From Phoma sp. XZ068 (Eukaryota > Ascomycota > Dothideomycetes > Pleosporales > Didymellaceae): DNA of 64,000 bases. Both the position numbers and the translations under genes were made by a program. A model generated the notes under the pieces. That model searched no databases and had not been told where the DNA came from. It saw nothing but the letters and a program-made list of their open reading frames with translations. The stretch's first letter is position 1. Every line of letters begins with the position of its first letter. The stretch lies in NCBI GenBank assembly GCA_004835665.1, contig RBKR01000011.1, positions 992,001 to 1,056,000 on the forward strand, read 5' to 3'. Of the stretch, positions 1 to 10,602 are shown piece by piece.

Positions 1-2260
1 AGAGGCAAGAGCCGTGAGTGAATTCTCTGCAACTGATATCGGCCAGTCTCAGGATGCCGCGTACAAGCTTCATCAGGGAGTGCTTTCCGGCGATGCCTAC
101 GCGAACTTGGAGGATGATAGCTATATACAGCAGGAGCGTCCCCGAAAGCGTCAAGCATTGTCTCCGGTGCGAACTCTGCCACAGCCTGCAGCACAGGACT
201 TGGGCTTTCAAAATCTGTTTCCGGGGGCGCAGATACCATATCTGCCTCCACCAGGCCGGTCTACACCACAACACGATCCATCCTATATCGCAGGCCGTAT
301 CAGGCCACACTGCTCATCACCAGAACATTGTAGCGACAGTCACAAGGGGCCGTTGCCTTCCAACAACGACCACCGTGATCACGAAGCGACTTGCGACATA
401 TTCAAATCAATGAAACAGAACGGCGGAGCATCACATGCATGCCACCATTATCACTCTCCGCCACCGAATTTGCAAACGACCTTTCCAAACTCATCTCCCG
501 CACCTCCAGCCTTGGCCAATATGCGGTCCTTCGAGCCTACATGTGGGTACGAACTACCTGGAAGTCCACCGTTGGTCACCTCAGCTTCGTACTCAAGTCC
601 GAATATAAGGAGTTCGGGCCATCAAAACTCACATTTGGTTCAATTAACGTCAGCTAGCAGATGTGAGACGCCGGCTTCTGTCATTCCTACAACGGGTCCC
701 TCTACTCCATGGGTAGCTCCTATAGCGTTGATGTACCCTCCTACCGCAGATTGGACAAGTTCACCAAGTGCCACTACGTCGAACTACTATCCCATGTACG
801 GCTCTCGGCAGAACATATCGGGTTTGTATCCTCCAAGTGTATTTCAATACGTGCCTCCGAACGGATTGCCTAGTCTTTTGCCACAAACGCCACAGTTCTT
901 CACGCGCCCAGGACCTGCGCTATACGCAACGCCAGTTACGTCATCACCACCGGCTTTCCAAATGTCTGGCTCTCTTCCACCAACGGCAATGTTTACTGTC
1001 ACATCAAGGCCCAGACGAAGTACATTGCCTACAAATGACAAGGCTGTAGTCGACTCAGGAATACCTCGTAACACTACGCTCGTCAGCCGTCTTGTGATTA
1101 CAGGGCTGAAAGGCAGGCCTATAGTTGACCATCGCTGGAATACCGCTCAATATATCGTCATACGCCATGTTGAGTCAGCCGAAGGTATTGGACATGGTCG
1201 TGCGGAGACGCCTGGTTCCGGATACAACGAGCCAAGATCTAGATCCCCTGCGCGAAAGCAGAGCAAGTGCCGTAACAGCACGGTTAGAGCGAGGTCCTGG
1301 GTAAGTCGTTCTAATCAAAAGGTTCAGCCCGAGATTACCCAACACCGAACTTGGGATCAAGGGCAAGGCAGCATCCAGGATGGACTGGTCCACCATGCAT
1401 TCGAAGGATCGCCTCCATATCTCAAAAAGCACCAATGCCCTGCAAACGAAGAGCTGCCGCTGAGTCCCAATATTGATGTGCCAGACAAGGTTGCGTCATA
1501 CGTATCTGCACCAGTATCGTCACCCACACCTAGGCCCGCACCAGGTACATCTGCACCGTTCCCTGAGCCTACCATGACGGCACGCCATTATGTTTCACGT
1601 AATTCATTGCCCAGCATACAAGGCCCCAAAGCGGCCACCTTCCTCTTTGACGATCCCGAAGAGGTTTTGCGGGAGGCGGCAAGAATGAGACGTTCTAAAT
1701 CACCGACCAAGCCAGCAGTCACACCTTCAATGCCGCCAACGACGCCGCCAGCCCAATTCGAGTCAACAACAAATGCCAGCGGCCCAGGCTCTTCGTCACC
1801 TCTATCAAGTGTGCCAACCTCCCCGATTCTAGGAGTATCCAAAGAAATTGGCTTTGGTGGCACAGCTCCGGACCAGATCCCACAACTCGATGGATCACCC
1901 GCACGTACAATCCCTACAATATCGCCATGCAAACTGCAGATTTCATCAAGCGCGAAGTCATCCTATCCAACACCAAAATTTCAACACTCTGGCCCTGCCA
2001 CTCCACAGCCATCAGTTTCGCCAGAGTCGAAGAAGCGCAAGGCGCAGCAACGATCCCCGACAAGACTGCCACGAAGCCCGGACCGCCTCAAGACCGTAGA
2101 CAACCCTCCACTGAACGATGATTGCGTCATCGCATTTGCCGAGAGCGAGAACAAAGATGCTCAGAAGGGTGTTCTGAGACAAGTCAAAGGGGAGAGACAG
2201 GGCGTGTTCAAGGAGGACTATGTGGTACTTGCTGTGAGATTCTTCATCGCTGGAGACTGA
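1..2260 (+). CDS. Proline/serine-rich disordered protein, 5' partial
   Basis: The reading frame is open from the left edge to the TGA at 2258-2260, so the gene starts outside the window. The visible part is about 750 residues, rich in Pro, Ser and Thr, with no fold or catalytic motif that I recognise. A basic patch (PRKRQ) lies near the start, and a Ser/Pro/Arg-rich stretch with several SP and TP dipeptides follows. The last 45 residues (from DDCVIAFAESE to VVLAVRFFIAGD) are less biased and look like the only ordered segment. A GTGAGT at 14 and a GTAAGT at 1301 are donor-like. The stretch 1301-1378 is a multiple of three and could be an in-frame intron, so the exon structure is open. The composition suggests a nuclear or scaffold protein, but that is a guess. 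Confidence 0.6.
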   Translation, partial: EARAVSEFSATDIGQSQDAAYKLHQGVLSGDAYANLEDDSYIQQERPRKRQALSPVRTLPQPAAQDLGFQNLFPGAQIPYLPPPGRSTPQHDPSYIAGRIRPHCSSPEHCSDSHKGPLPSNNDHRDHEATCDIFKSMKQNGGASHACHHYHSPPPNLQTTFPNSSPAPPALANMRSFEPTCGYELPGSPPLVTSASYSSPNIRSSGHQNSHLVQLTSASRCETPASVIPTTGPSTPWVAPIALMYPPTADWTSSPSATTSNYYPMYGSRQNISGLYPPSVFQYVPPNGLPSLLPQTPQFFTRPGPALYATPVTSSPPAFQMSGSLPPTAMFTVTSRPRRSTLPTNDKAVVDSGIPRNTTLVSRLVITGLKGRPIVDHRWNTAQYIVIRHVESAEGIGHGRAETPGSGYNEPRSRSPARKQSKCRNSTVRARSWVSRSNQKVQPEITQHRTWDQGQGSIQDGLVHHAFEGSPPYLKKHQCPANEELPLSPNIDVPDKVASYVSAPVSSPTPRPAPGTSAPFPEPTMTARHYVSRNSLPSIQGPKAATFLFDDPEEVLREAARMRRSKSPTKPAVTPSMPPTTPPAQFESTTNASGPGSSSPLSSVPTSPILGVSKEIGFGGTAPDQIPQLDGSPARTIPTISPCKLQISSSAKSSYPTPKFQHSGPATPQPSVSPESKKRKAQQRSPTRLPRSPDRLKTVDNPPLNDDCVIAFAESENKDAQKGVLRQVKGERQGVFKEDYVVLAVRFFIAGD

Positions 2261-3318
2261 GTGGGCCAAAATTAAGCAGAAGGAAGGGAGCTCGACAGTA
2301 TAGAGATGCATAAGACAAGTGACTGGCAATTGCAATGTATACAGATACTAGATAACGAGGATCTGATTAATCCGTACTTGTAGCGGCGACAGCTGGCGTA
2401 GATTTCAATATTCCGTATTCAATGAATTGCAGCGCTGCTCAAGCAAACACACCAGTGATGATGTCGACACACTTATGCGAGTCGTTGTATCCGTTCTCTA
2501 GGTCAGCCTAGTGCTTTTCCTTTCGCTTTGCGTGAAGTACACTGGCCCTGGTCCTTCTTTCGTCTCGAGCGTCATCACTGCGCGAAATGGTAGGCTGTCC
2601 TTGGAGCAGCACTACCTTCCTTACTAAGAGCGGTGTATTCCCTACGAAAGCCTGCCGGAACAGCCGTCACCAGTGCTCGGCTGGCTAGGTCCATGCTGGT
2701 CCATAGCTGTTGTAGTGAAAGTGTGGAAACATCGTCTCCCCAAGGATCTCCCTAAACCAGTCGAAGCGAGCTTGCTAGAGTATATGTCTTGGTGCTTTGC
2801 TCTAGAGGGATGTTTCCCAAACAGATTAGCGCTTCAAACTTCATTCTCCGAACTTCGGCGCCCTCCAAGACCTCCAAGAATTAACAAGGTGTTAACATGT
2901 CGGACTCTATTCTGGTAAGGTCGCGTTTCATTGTACGATCGGGAGATTGTAAGTGGCGGAAAAGTACTAGGAAAGTACTGGCCCACTTGCACCGCCTGGG
3001 CGCACAGAACATGGCTGAGCACAAAAACATCTTACGAGGAATTCTGGAATAGGAAATCTATCCTATTGCACCTGCGCCACAAGCACAAGCACAAGCTCTT
3101 AAATTCTCTCAGCCTCGCAACCTCGCCGATGTATCCTCAATACAGTCCTTGCCAGAGATGAATCGTCAAATTAGCTGTGGAGGAAGAGCACTGTATAAAG
3201 AGCAAGCACCCCATAGTCTCCTTATAACCGCTCACAGCTAGTGATCACAACTCCTAACTTGACTTCCTTTCACAATCAAAGGTCTTGATTGTACCTTCCA
3301 AATCGTTACAACTGCGAC
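2261..3318. other. Intergenic region with a TATA box near its right end
   Basis: No supported gene. Short ORFs here have no recognisable content. A TATAAA at 3194-3199 lies about 120 bp before the ATG at 3319 and is the likely core promoter of the next gene. Confidence 0.5.
3194..3199 (+). promoter_or_regulatory. TATA box of the gene at 3319
   Basis: A perfect TATAAA lies in otherwise mixed sequence, about 120 bp upstream of the chosen start codon and on the same strand. Position and match are the only evidence. Confidence 0.4.
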
Positions 3319-3930
3319 ATGGCTCCCGCTTGGCTCGAAAAGTTCATCGTGCGCGAGGACGCTACCCCAGACCCGCGACGCAGCTCGGATCAGCCTACTC
3401 TGAAATTACACTATACTGCTATACCTGACCACCGTCGCATCCTAACTGTGGAGGGCGAGAAGACACCGCGTTACCAAGTCCAACGAAAAGCTATACTCGG
3501 ATCTTGGGGAAGTAAGTGCCAGGTCACGTCTTCTGCGAACGAAGACCAAGTAATAGCTGCCATCGACTTCCACACCCTACCCCAAGTTTCTGTCGAGGTC
3601 CAGTTCCCAGCACGCCACCACCGCATTGACATCAGCACAAGCAAGCGACAGTTCGATGCTAGCGGTGGGCTTGGTTCTCTGCATTGGAAAGGCACTGGTA
3701 TGAAGGTGTGTGGTCAGGCGTCATGGGAGTTACGGGACGAGACGAGCATTGTGATGGCGGTGGAAATTGATGACCACCAAGTGAACGGTGTGATTAGTAT
3801 TTGGAGGGAAAACCTGGACGCTGAGACGATAGAGGAGCTCGTGGTGGTCGGCATCGCTCAGATTGAGGAGTACAAGCGAATGATCAGGAATTCAAAGATG
3901 TCCTTGATTGGCGCCGCTGTGAACGCATAG
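3319..3930 (+). CDS. Small protein, possible Tubby/LURP-one-like fold
   Basis: Intronless, 203 residues from the ATG at 3319; the frame is open further upstream but only from a TTG at 3289. It begins MAPAWLEKFIVRED. A repeated beta-strand pattern follows (YQVQRKAILGSW, then an SLHWKGTGMKVCGQASWEL segment). The end is helical and carries GIAQIEEYKRMIRNSK. This order of a YxV strand, W-rich strands and a C-terminal helix resembles the Tubby C-terminal-like (LOR/scramblase) fold common in fungal proteins of unknown role. That resemblance comes from pattern reading and has not been checked by a search. No signal peptide or membrane segment is visible, so it is probably cytosolic. Confidence 0.7.
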   Translation: MAPAWLEKFIVREDATPDPRRSSDQPTLKLHYTAIPDHRRILTVEGEKTPRYQVQRKAILGSWGSKCQVTSSANEDQVIAAIDFHTLPQVSVEVQFPARHHRIDISTSKRQFDASGGLGSLHWKGTGMKVCGQASWELRDETSIVMAVEIDDHQVNGVISIWRENLDAETIEELVVVGIAQIEEYKRMIRNSKMSLIGAAVNA

Positions 3931-4596
3931 AAGGCTTGTAAATCTTCAGGTGTACAGGCGCTGCCGCTCACCTATTACGCCATTTCTACCGCAAAGTCAT
4001 CAACATGTGGGACAGGGGTTGACAAGGAGTACTTCCGTACATACTATAGCTTGGAAGTTCAGGTTGAATCGGGAGTGACAAAGCTGATTGCAGAGGTTGA
4101 ACAAGATGTGTCAAGGGTCGTGTCCTTATTGCTATATCCTTGAATGATTGTGAGCGCTCTGAACTTGAGGTGACCTGTAGTTACCACCGGATAACTGTTC
4201 CGGGTAATTACAGCATCTAGCCCTTTGTATCTAGCAATGGTTAACGTGCGGCCCCATAGTCGTATGTGGTGGAGCCGACTGCAGCGAAGTGGAGCTCTTA
4301 ACTAAAGACATTAGCTGTCCTGACAGAGCCCCCCCCCCCCCGGGCCTCATGCACCGTAACCCTAGGGAAAGAGATCGTAACACAGTCATTTCCGAGTCTG
4401 TGGTTCGTAGCGAAAACCTCAATTTATCATTTCTCTGGAAGGGTAACGCTAAATACCTCTACCACCAATAATCGTCACGATGACTGGACAGCGAGACAGA
4501 AATTTAAGCAACGCATAATTAATGCGGAAAGTTACTCTTTTTGGTTTTAGGCTATATGTTATTTTGAAAACAAACTTTTCATCAACAACAAGAACC
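3931..4596. other. Intergenic, with a 13-C run
   Basis: No gene is supported. A homopolymer of 13 cytosines spans 4329-4341. The remainder is 3' flank of the preceding gene and 5' flank of the tRNA. Confidence 0.5.
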
Positions 4597-4683
4597 GCAT
4601 CGGTGGTTTAGTGGTAAAATTAGCCGTTGCCATCCATCACAGGACAGTTTCGGCTAGCCCCGGGTTCGATTCCCGGCCGATGC
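4597..4683 (+). tRNA. tRNA-Gly (anticodon GCC) with a 17-nt intron
   Basis: The acceptor stem GCATCGG pairs perfectly with CCGATGC, followed by discriminator A at 4684. The T arm is CCGGG-TTCGATT-CCCGG. The anticodon stem AGCCG (4622-4626) pairs with CGGCT (4651-4655). The anticodon GCC is at 4629-4631. Extra bases after A37 (4633-4649) form an intron at the usual eukaryotic tRNA position, one base 3' of the anticodon. Box A-like TGGTTTAGTGG and box B GGTTCGATTCC are present inside. A T5 run follows at 4690-4694. Confidence 0.95.
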
Positions 4684-4689
4684 ATTACG

Positions 4690-4706
4690 TTTTTGCTTTT
4701 ATTTTT
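4690..4706 (+). terminator. RNA polymerase III terminator of tRNA-Gly
   Basis: Three thymine runs (4690-4694, 4697-4700, 4702-4706) begin six bases after the discriminator base, as expected for Pol III termination. Confidence 0.75.
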
Positions 4707-5077
4707 GTTTAATGGAGTAGCGCTGATTCCCGGCCAACGCAAGACGTTCTTTTGTTTCTTACTTCGCGATGTATTCGAGATGGTGAGAATTGGCCACGTA
4801 CTCGGCAAGGTATCAAATCACGCCCTGCTTCCCTTTAGCTCCCTCTCCGTACTCTGTAGGAGTGTGGTTGTGCGGTGTGGACTCTAAAAGGATGCAACGT
4901 ACCGTTGTCGAGGCATTAGCCTGGTGGTGTTATTTTTTGCAAGACTGGTGCCGTAGGAGGAGAGCCTGCCAATATTGCTAGGGCGTGATGCTCTAGGTAC
5001 GTGGATGGCCACCAAACGTGGTGTATCATTTTAGATTCGCACTCCTACGGCTGACGATTGCTTTGCAACCTTTCTAT
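4707..5077. other. Intergenic, holds a tRNA 3'-end remnant
   Basis: No gene is seen. The segment 4725-4760 repeats the last bases of the tRNA-Gly and its T-rich trailer in diverged form. Confidence 0.5.
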
Positions 5078-5848
5078 CTAATCTGCAGTGTGCCCGTACG
5101 ACCTGATTGCCCGCAGCGTTGACCACTGTAGCTCAAAAGGCCCTGATTGCGCAGGTGGCTCCTTGCTGCCAGTGTAGTGTGTAATTCTTTCGTGAGACTG
5201 GTGCACATCATGCAAAGCGTCAAGCTGGTAGCTCCCATACATGTCTTCTGTAACGTTGTCCCCAATTCTGCCTTCCTCGGACGGCAAGGTCTCACTTTTG
5301 TTCTGTGGTCTTCGACGTAGCATGATCCAGAGTAAACGTGCTGTGATCGCAGATCCAAGAATACCCCCTATTACTCCGCCTACGATGGCAGCATTCGAGG
5401 CGGAATTGGAGGATATATCGGATCCGATCGATGACAGTGATGGAGATGATAGAGTAGCATCTACATTTCGTGTCATTAAGTGCCTTTCTCAAGGTTTGGC
5501 TCAAGGTTGCTCACTCGTCTCAGCTGGGAGAGTGGGAAGCAGTATTGCTCCACTAACTAGAGCTCCTGGGCTTGCGCAAAAACTATTATTGCTCTTGTTG
5601 TAGCCCAACAAACCATCCTCGCAGCAGAAATACCCTTCATTGTCGTACAAACGCCATGAAGAGTTTGCGCACACTCGCTCCGGAGTGCACTTCGTTCTCA
5701 GCGGACAGCAGTGGAATTTGGGTTTGCCTACACAAACGAGTTCCTTTGGACAACAAGCAGTGAAATCGGTGGATGCTCCACAGTCATTCTCAATATTGGG
5801 GAGACATGACTCGTAACGAAGGATGGCGGACCCTTGCTGGATTGTCAT
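5078..5848 (-). CDS. Cysteine-rich single-pass membrane protein (paralogue A)
   Basis: Two exons: 5848-5515 and 5460-5078, with a 54-nt intron whose donor is GTGAGC and acceptor TAG. Product 238 residues. The N-terminal half has paired cysteines (CCPKELVC, FHCCPLRTKC, YFCCEDG) and the core CANSSWRLYDNEGYFCC. A Ser-rich stalk follows, then one hydrophobic segment (AAIVGGVIGGILGSAITARL) and a stop-transfer MLRRRPQ before a 65-residue tail. I chose the ATG at 5848 because it aligns with the start of paralogue B at 33353 (both M-x-I-x-Q-G) and the intron falls at the same phase and place. The cysteine pattern belongs to a common fungal surface family of unknown function. No classical signal peptide precedes the cysteine domain. 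Confidence 0.8.
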
Positions 5849-6526
5849 TTGCGCGACTGATAACAGTGTGGGAGCACCCCCGATTGACAAGCACTTCAAG
5901 GCAGGAGAAGCAGTACCTAGGAATCTTTTTGAACACATTTGACATTCCAGTTCGTATCACAGCACGGTGATACATGGGGTAGTGCAGCATGTTGCGTAAC
6001 GGGACCTTGAGGCCGTGCTCGATGATTAGAGTTACTCTATGCTGGAGGAAGAAAAGAGAAAGTGAGACAGGCCGCAGTTCGGCCAACGCAAGGAGACTAC
6101 TGCAAAATATTTACATGTAGAAGGTACGAACAGGACGCTAAACAACATGGATGCGAGCAAGATTATGCTGTGCTACCTGCCCCAGTAGGAACAGTAGTAC
6201 TACTGCCCTCTTTCGGTCATCTTCTCTTCTTGGACGCTCGTGCTGAACAATAACGCGTTGGCCCTTCTGAGATGCGCTACAAGTTCAGATAATTCTGCAG
6301 GCCGGATCAATCTACAGTGCTTTATTATGCTCGACTCGATGTAGAATTGTTGACGGTATACATGTCCATGGTGCGTGGGATCATTACACGTTATTCTGAG
6401 ACCGGTGACGAGGCTGCCACTTGGTCGTGTGAGTTATGCAGACTGTGACGTACTGCACGTCGGTGGGTGGAAAGGTTCTTCATCCGCCTTTCCACATGAT
6501 AATCTCGTGACAAGCACAATGCGCTT
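5849..6526. other. Intergenic between two minus-strand genes
   Basis: Upstream region of the cysteine-rich gene and 3' flank of the histidine kinase. No further gene is supported. Confidence 0.5.
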
Positions 6527-9464
6527 TCATGGGATCAGCCCATCACCCTTCTCGGCCAGACCAGGTGTTGGTGGGTCAATCTGGGGTGTCGTGACTTGCG
6601 GTAGTAGGCTCTTCATCAAGTAGACTAGGTCTGCAGCTTTGAACGGTTTCTGCATCACCCTGTCCGCCCCTGCAGCCATTGCAGCGTCGATCTGCTCCTG
6701 CCTCACATTAGCCGTAACGGCAATGATGGGCAATCTGTCTCCTCCTCTTACACCCAATTTCATAGCTTCTCCCAGCAGGCCCTCTTCAGCAACCTCCTTT
6801 GCTCGAATCTTGCGCATTGCAGCCAGACCATCGAGGACAGGCATCTCCAAATCCATAAGAACAACATCGAACGTCTCCTTCTCCAACACGTGTAATGCCT
6901 CCAGACCATGGTTTGCAACGCTGACCACACAACCTGCTTTCTTTAGCTGCTTGCCAAGGACTTTCTGGTTGATGAGATTATCCTCCACAAGCAGTACTTT
7001 CAGAGGATGCTGCGCTTTCTTTCCCCCAAGTTCGTTGAACAGCTCGCTGATAGTCTGCGGTCTACGTTCCGCCCTTCTTGATTTCACATAGAAGCCAAAT
7101 GTCGACCCTTCACCTAGTATCGATGAGACACCAATCTCACCACCTTGCTTTTCAGTGAGCTCCTTGGAAATGAATAGACCAAGCCCGCTGCCGCCATATT
7201 TGACATGTGTCTTGACATTTGCTTGCTTGAAGCGTTCGAAGATGTTGTGAATTTCCTTGTCTTTGAGACCGATTCCGGAGTCTTTGACGCTGAATGCCAG
7301 GTACACTTCTTCTCCGGTGCCCCATTCGGAGTTGCTTGTTACGTGGTTGTCGAGGTTGGTTGCTGTCGCCCAAAACATGTCGGGCGGGAAGAGGGCGCGG
7401 GGATTGTGAAGGCAAGCACCGAAGTGTATCTCGATGCGGGGGTCGCTGGAGGGCTTGACGAATTTGATAGCATTAGTGAAAAGGTTGATGAAAACTTGAG
7501 TCACTCGCGACGGGTCTAAAAGAAGATAGTCGACGTTGAGCCTCGCCAGAGACTGGTCATCGAAGACGCGATAGTCGATTTGGTTACTTTTCAGTTCGGC
7601 TTCGAATATGCTAACGATCGAATTGGCCAACTTCGAAGGTTTGACAGGAGTCGGAGTAATCGAAAGCAACATAGAGTCGAGTTTGCTTAGAGTAAGAACG
7701 TCGTCGATGATGCGCTTCTGATGGTTGGCACACTGTAAAATGATATTCGCTGATGCGACATTGTCGTTCAGTGCATCCAGGCACGGCTCTGGTATGTTTT
7801 GAAGCCGGCTCTGGCATTCTTCGACTGCAGATGTTATGGCATCTGCGCAGTGAACGATTGCGCTTAAAGGATTGCGCATCTCGTGAGACACAACGTCAAT
7901 GAAAGCCTCCTGCTGTCGTTTAGCCTCGCGGGCTTCTGCTGCCAGTCGAGCCTGGAAGTTCTGTGCCCATTTCAATCTGGAGATATCTGTCGTACAAGCC
8001 ATGATCGACTTCGTCTCGCCATTCTCGCGATAAGGGAAAGCCATGATATGGATGTGAGCTGGCTCAGAATCGCCCACCGGTGGTGTATATTGACGTTTCA
8101 CACGTAGTTCCGCGGTGACGTGGTCGCTGCCAGCCAACAGTTTCTCCCAGACGTCCACCGCCTTTGGTCGATCGCTGTCGTAGTACACATCGAGAAAAGC
8201 AAACGGCTGCGTATGCTGGGCGGCATTGTTGCCAGATAGCTCGTAGTAGTGATCGTTCGCCCACAACATATCACCCTGTAGCGATACATGGCACATGCCC
8301 ACCGACGCATGACTGATTAAATGCCGAAGTTTAAGGTCGCTGAAAGCCAAGTCTGCCTCAAGTTGCTCCTGACGTCTTCTGGAAGATTCTGAGTCGAAGG
8401 CCGAAGACACCAAGGTCGAAATCATGCGTTTAAGGTCCATGTGGAATTGCTGGCAATGCATATCGTACGGCCGACAAGGATTCGATCCTGTAATCAAGAA
8501 ACCAAACAGACGTGTACCGCTTGTCAAGGGCATAATGATAATCTGCTGGGGTCTCTGTCCCCACCCTTCCCATTCCACACCATCAAACCGCTTATCGCAG
8601 TCAATTGTCAAAGTCTCAGTACCAGCGCGCAGTAAGTCAGGAGCCAGTCCTTCATCGCTGTCGATTGATATGTCGTCGGCAAGCAGACCATGTCCCTCGG
8701 GTATGCCAATATGCCCTTCTAAATGCAACCTGCCGGACTTTGTTCCTCCATGTATTCTATACAGCAGCATCATGGGTACGTCGAGGGTGTTCGTCTTCAG
8801 AGTCGCAAGAATATGATCGGAAACGGCATCGACGGTGAGGATCGGTACCGAAGTGAGGGCGTTCAGCATCATTGTGCGGCGATCGTCGAGCTTTTGTTGC
8901 GTAACTTCGAACATTGAGTTGTAAAAACCTTCCGGCGCATACGCAGGGCCCACTGGCACAAAGTTGCCGTTAAAGAACGTCTCTTCGCGCCATCCCTTAC
9001 GCTCTACTAGCAGTGAGGCTTCTGACGAGTAGTTGACGCCTGCTGCCGTTCTTCTGCATTGCTCGAAGAATGGTTGGATGCCGCTCCATAAGTCTGGATA
9101 TCCTTCCTGGAAGGTCGAACCCATAAGTTTGGGGTGAGCTTTGCAAGCAAGCGGCGCATAGTGCTCATTGTACACGGCGACCAGGTCTTTACCCCTGTTG
9201 AAGTCAGTCACGTTTGGCTAAACTTCAATGCTGTGTAACCAAGAACAAGTAGAATGAAGGCTCTTGGTATACATACCACCATAAGCAAGCCGCGCGAGAA
9301 TCGGCAAGTACAAATCCGGTGAAGAGTCGTAAAGTTGGAGACCATGTACTCAAAGACCCCAAACTACTCTTGCTCCAGTCTGTTTCCCTGAAAAATCGCA
9401 CATGTTCTGTGTCGGGCAGGTCTTCAGTCCAGTCATGCTCAATGGCAAGCTGACCACTAGACAT
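6527..9464 (-). CDS. Hybrid histidine kinase with PAS-like sensor and receiver domain
   Basis: Two exons: 9464-9277 and 9194-6527, joined across an 82-nt intron (donor GTATGT, branch TGACTGAC, acceptor CAG). Product 951 residues. The intron falls inside the N-terminal PAS-like motif (SLSTWSPTLRL then LWW-GKDLVAVYNEHYAPL). A GAF/PAS-like sensor follows and a second PAS lies around residues 345-470. The kinase core has H-box SHEMRNPL (His about 500), N-box FINLFTNAIKF, G1 DSGIGL and G2 GGSGLGLF. The C-terminal receiver has LLVEDN, phospho-acceptor Asp about 844 in VLMDLEMP, and Lys about 912 in MQKPF. All catalytic motifs look intact. By family knowledge it feeds phosphate to the Ypd1-type phosphotransfer protein; no transmembrane segment is seen, so it is probably cytosolic. 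The frame stays open upstream, so a start near 9536 is possible. Confidence 0.92.
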
Positions 9465-10602
9465 GATCAGGGTCGCAACATCCCCGCGGTCGGGGGGCGA
9501 AGTGTGCTGTTGCTTGCGCTGATTGAGGCCATCCATGAGACGAGGCGGCGGCCACAGCAACACAGCAGAACTGTCTGTTGAGAGCGATGCGACACCGACA
9601 TGATCAAAGCCGGCCACCCAGAAGTGGGACTGGTCTTCTATCACAGCCCATCCAGGCGCGAAACATGCGGGCTTTCGTCGGCGCCACTTAGCGTGTGCGA
9701 GGCGGCTGGCGCCCAGATCGGTCGACTGAACATAAAGGGTTCGCAGCAGCGCTTTTTCCGACTGGTGGTGGGACCTCCGTCGCAACCACAACCACTCGTC
9801 AGGCTTCACTGCAAGGTTCACGCGAAAAAGATAGCTACTGGGATCTGATCACATCTCATGCCATTCCCCTCACAGTTACTGCTTGTGAGCTGCAGATGCC
9901 GTGTCTGACCCGCCGCAGCCGAATTGGCCACATTGGTCATTTGGCACGTTACCCTCCCCTAGAGCAATCCAGATGTTTTGGCTGGCGAACAAAGGATGCA
10001 AGTTCACTGCTCGCACAGCTAAGTTTTCACGCTGCATTGCACGAGTAAGCCAGAATTATCGGTCGCTATTCACGGACAATGTTCGAGACAGGTTCTGCAT
10101 GGAAGCATCACCTTGACAGCTAGACACCGCATGCAGACGTGCCCGAGCGAACGCTTGATATTGGGCTCAACGACTCCCTACCGCCAGATGCTTGAGCCTC
10201 CTCGAGTCAGGTTGCCGATGAAGCAAAACCCGGCAAATATATGAGCAACCACACTATTCAGTCGATTGCACTATGCTCACTAATCAACCTGATGTAATCT
10301 TCTCAAGGCCATATGCCATAGGAGATGAGCATCTCAAACATGCAAGAACGAATAGTAGGTCTCGGCATGTGCGCTCCGCCAAACTATACCATATCCATGA
10401 TTGTGTGCTCACCAAAGTGCCGGTAGATCTTTTTGGCCCCTCAGTTCATTGGTGCATTTTCAAGGGCCCACTATTCCCGCTCTACAAAGATGATAAAAGC
10501 AACATTATTTGATTTTAAACAGATCAATCCATGCTAATGCTAACAACGCCGCCCACGTATGCTCATTTCCGAAACGATTGATATCTTTCTCAAAGTGTTG
10601 AC
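9465..10602. other. Intergenic, upstream of the histidine kinase
   Basis: About 1.1 kb between two minus-strand genes, holding the kinase promoter and the 3' flank of the isocyanide synthase. Short ORFs at 9600-10512 show no domain or good context and were not called. Confidence 0.5.

Noticed and set aside
4329..4341. Run of 13 C
   Set aside because: A homopolymer with no partner structure; could be natural or an assembly artefact.
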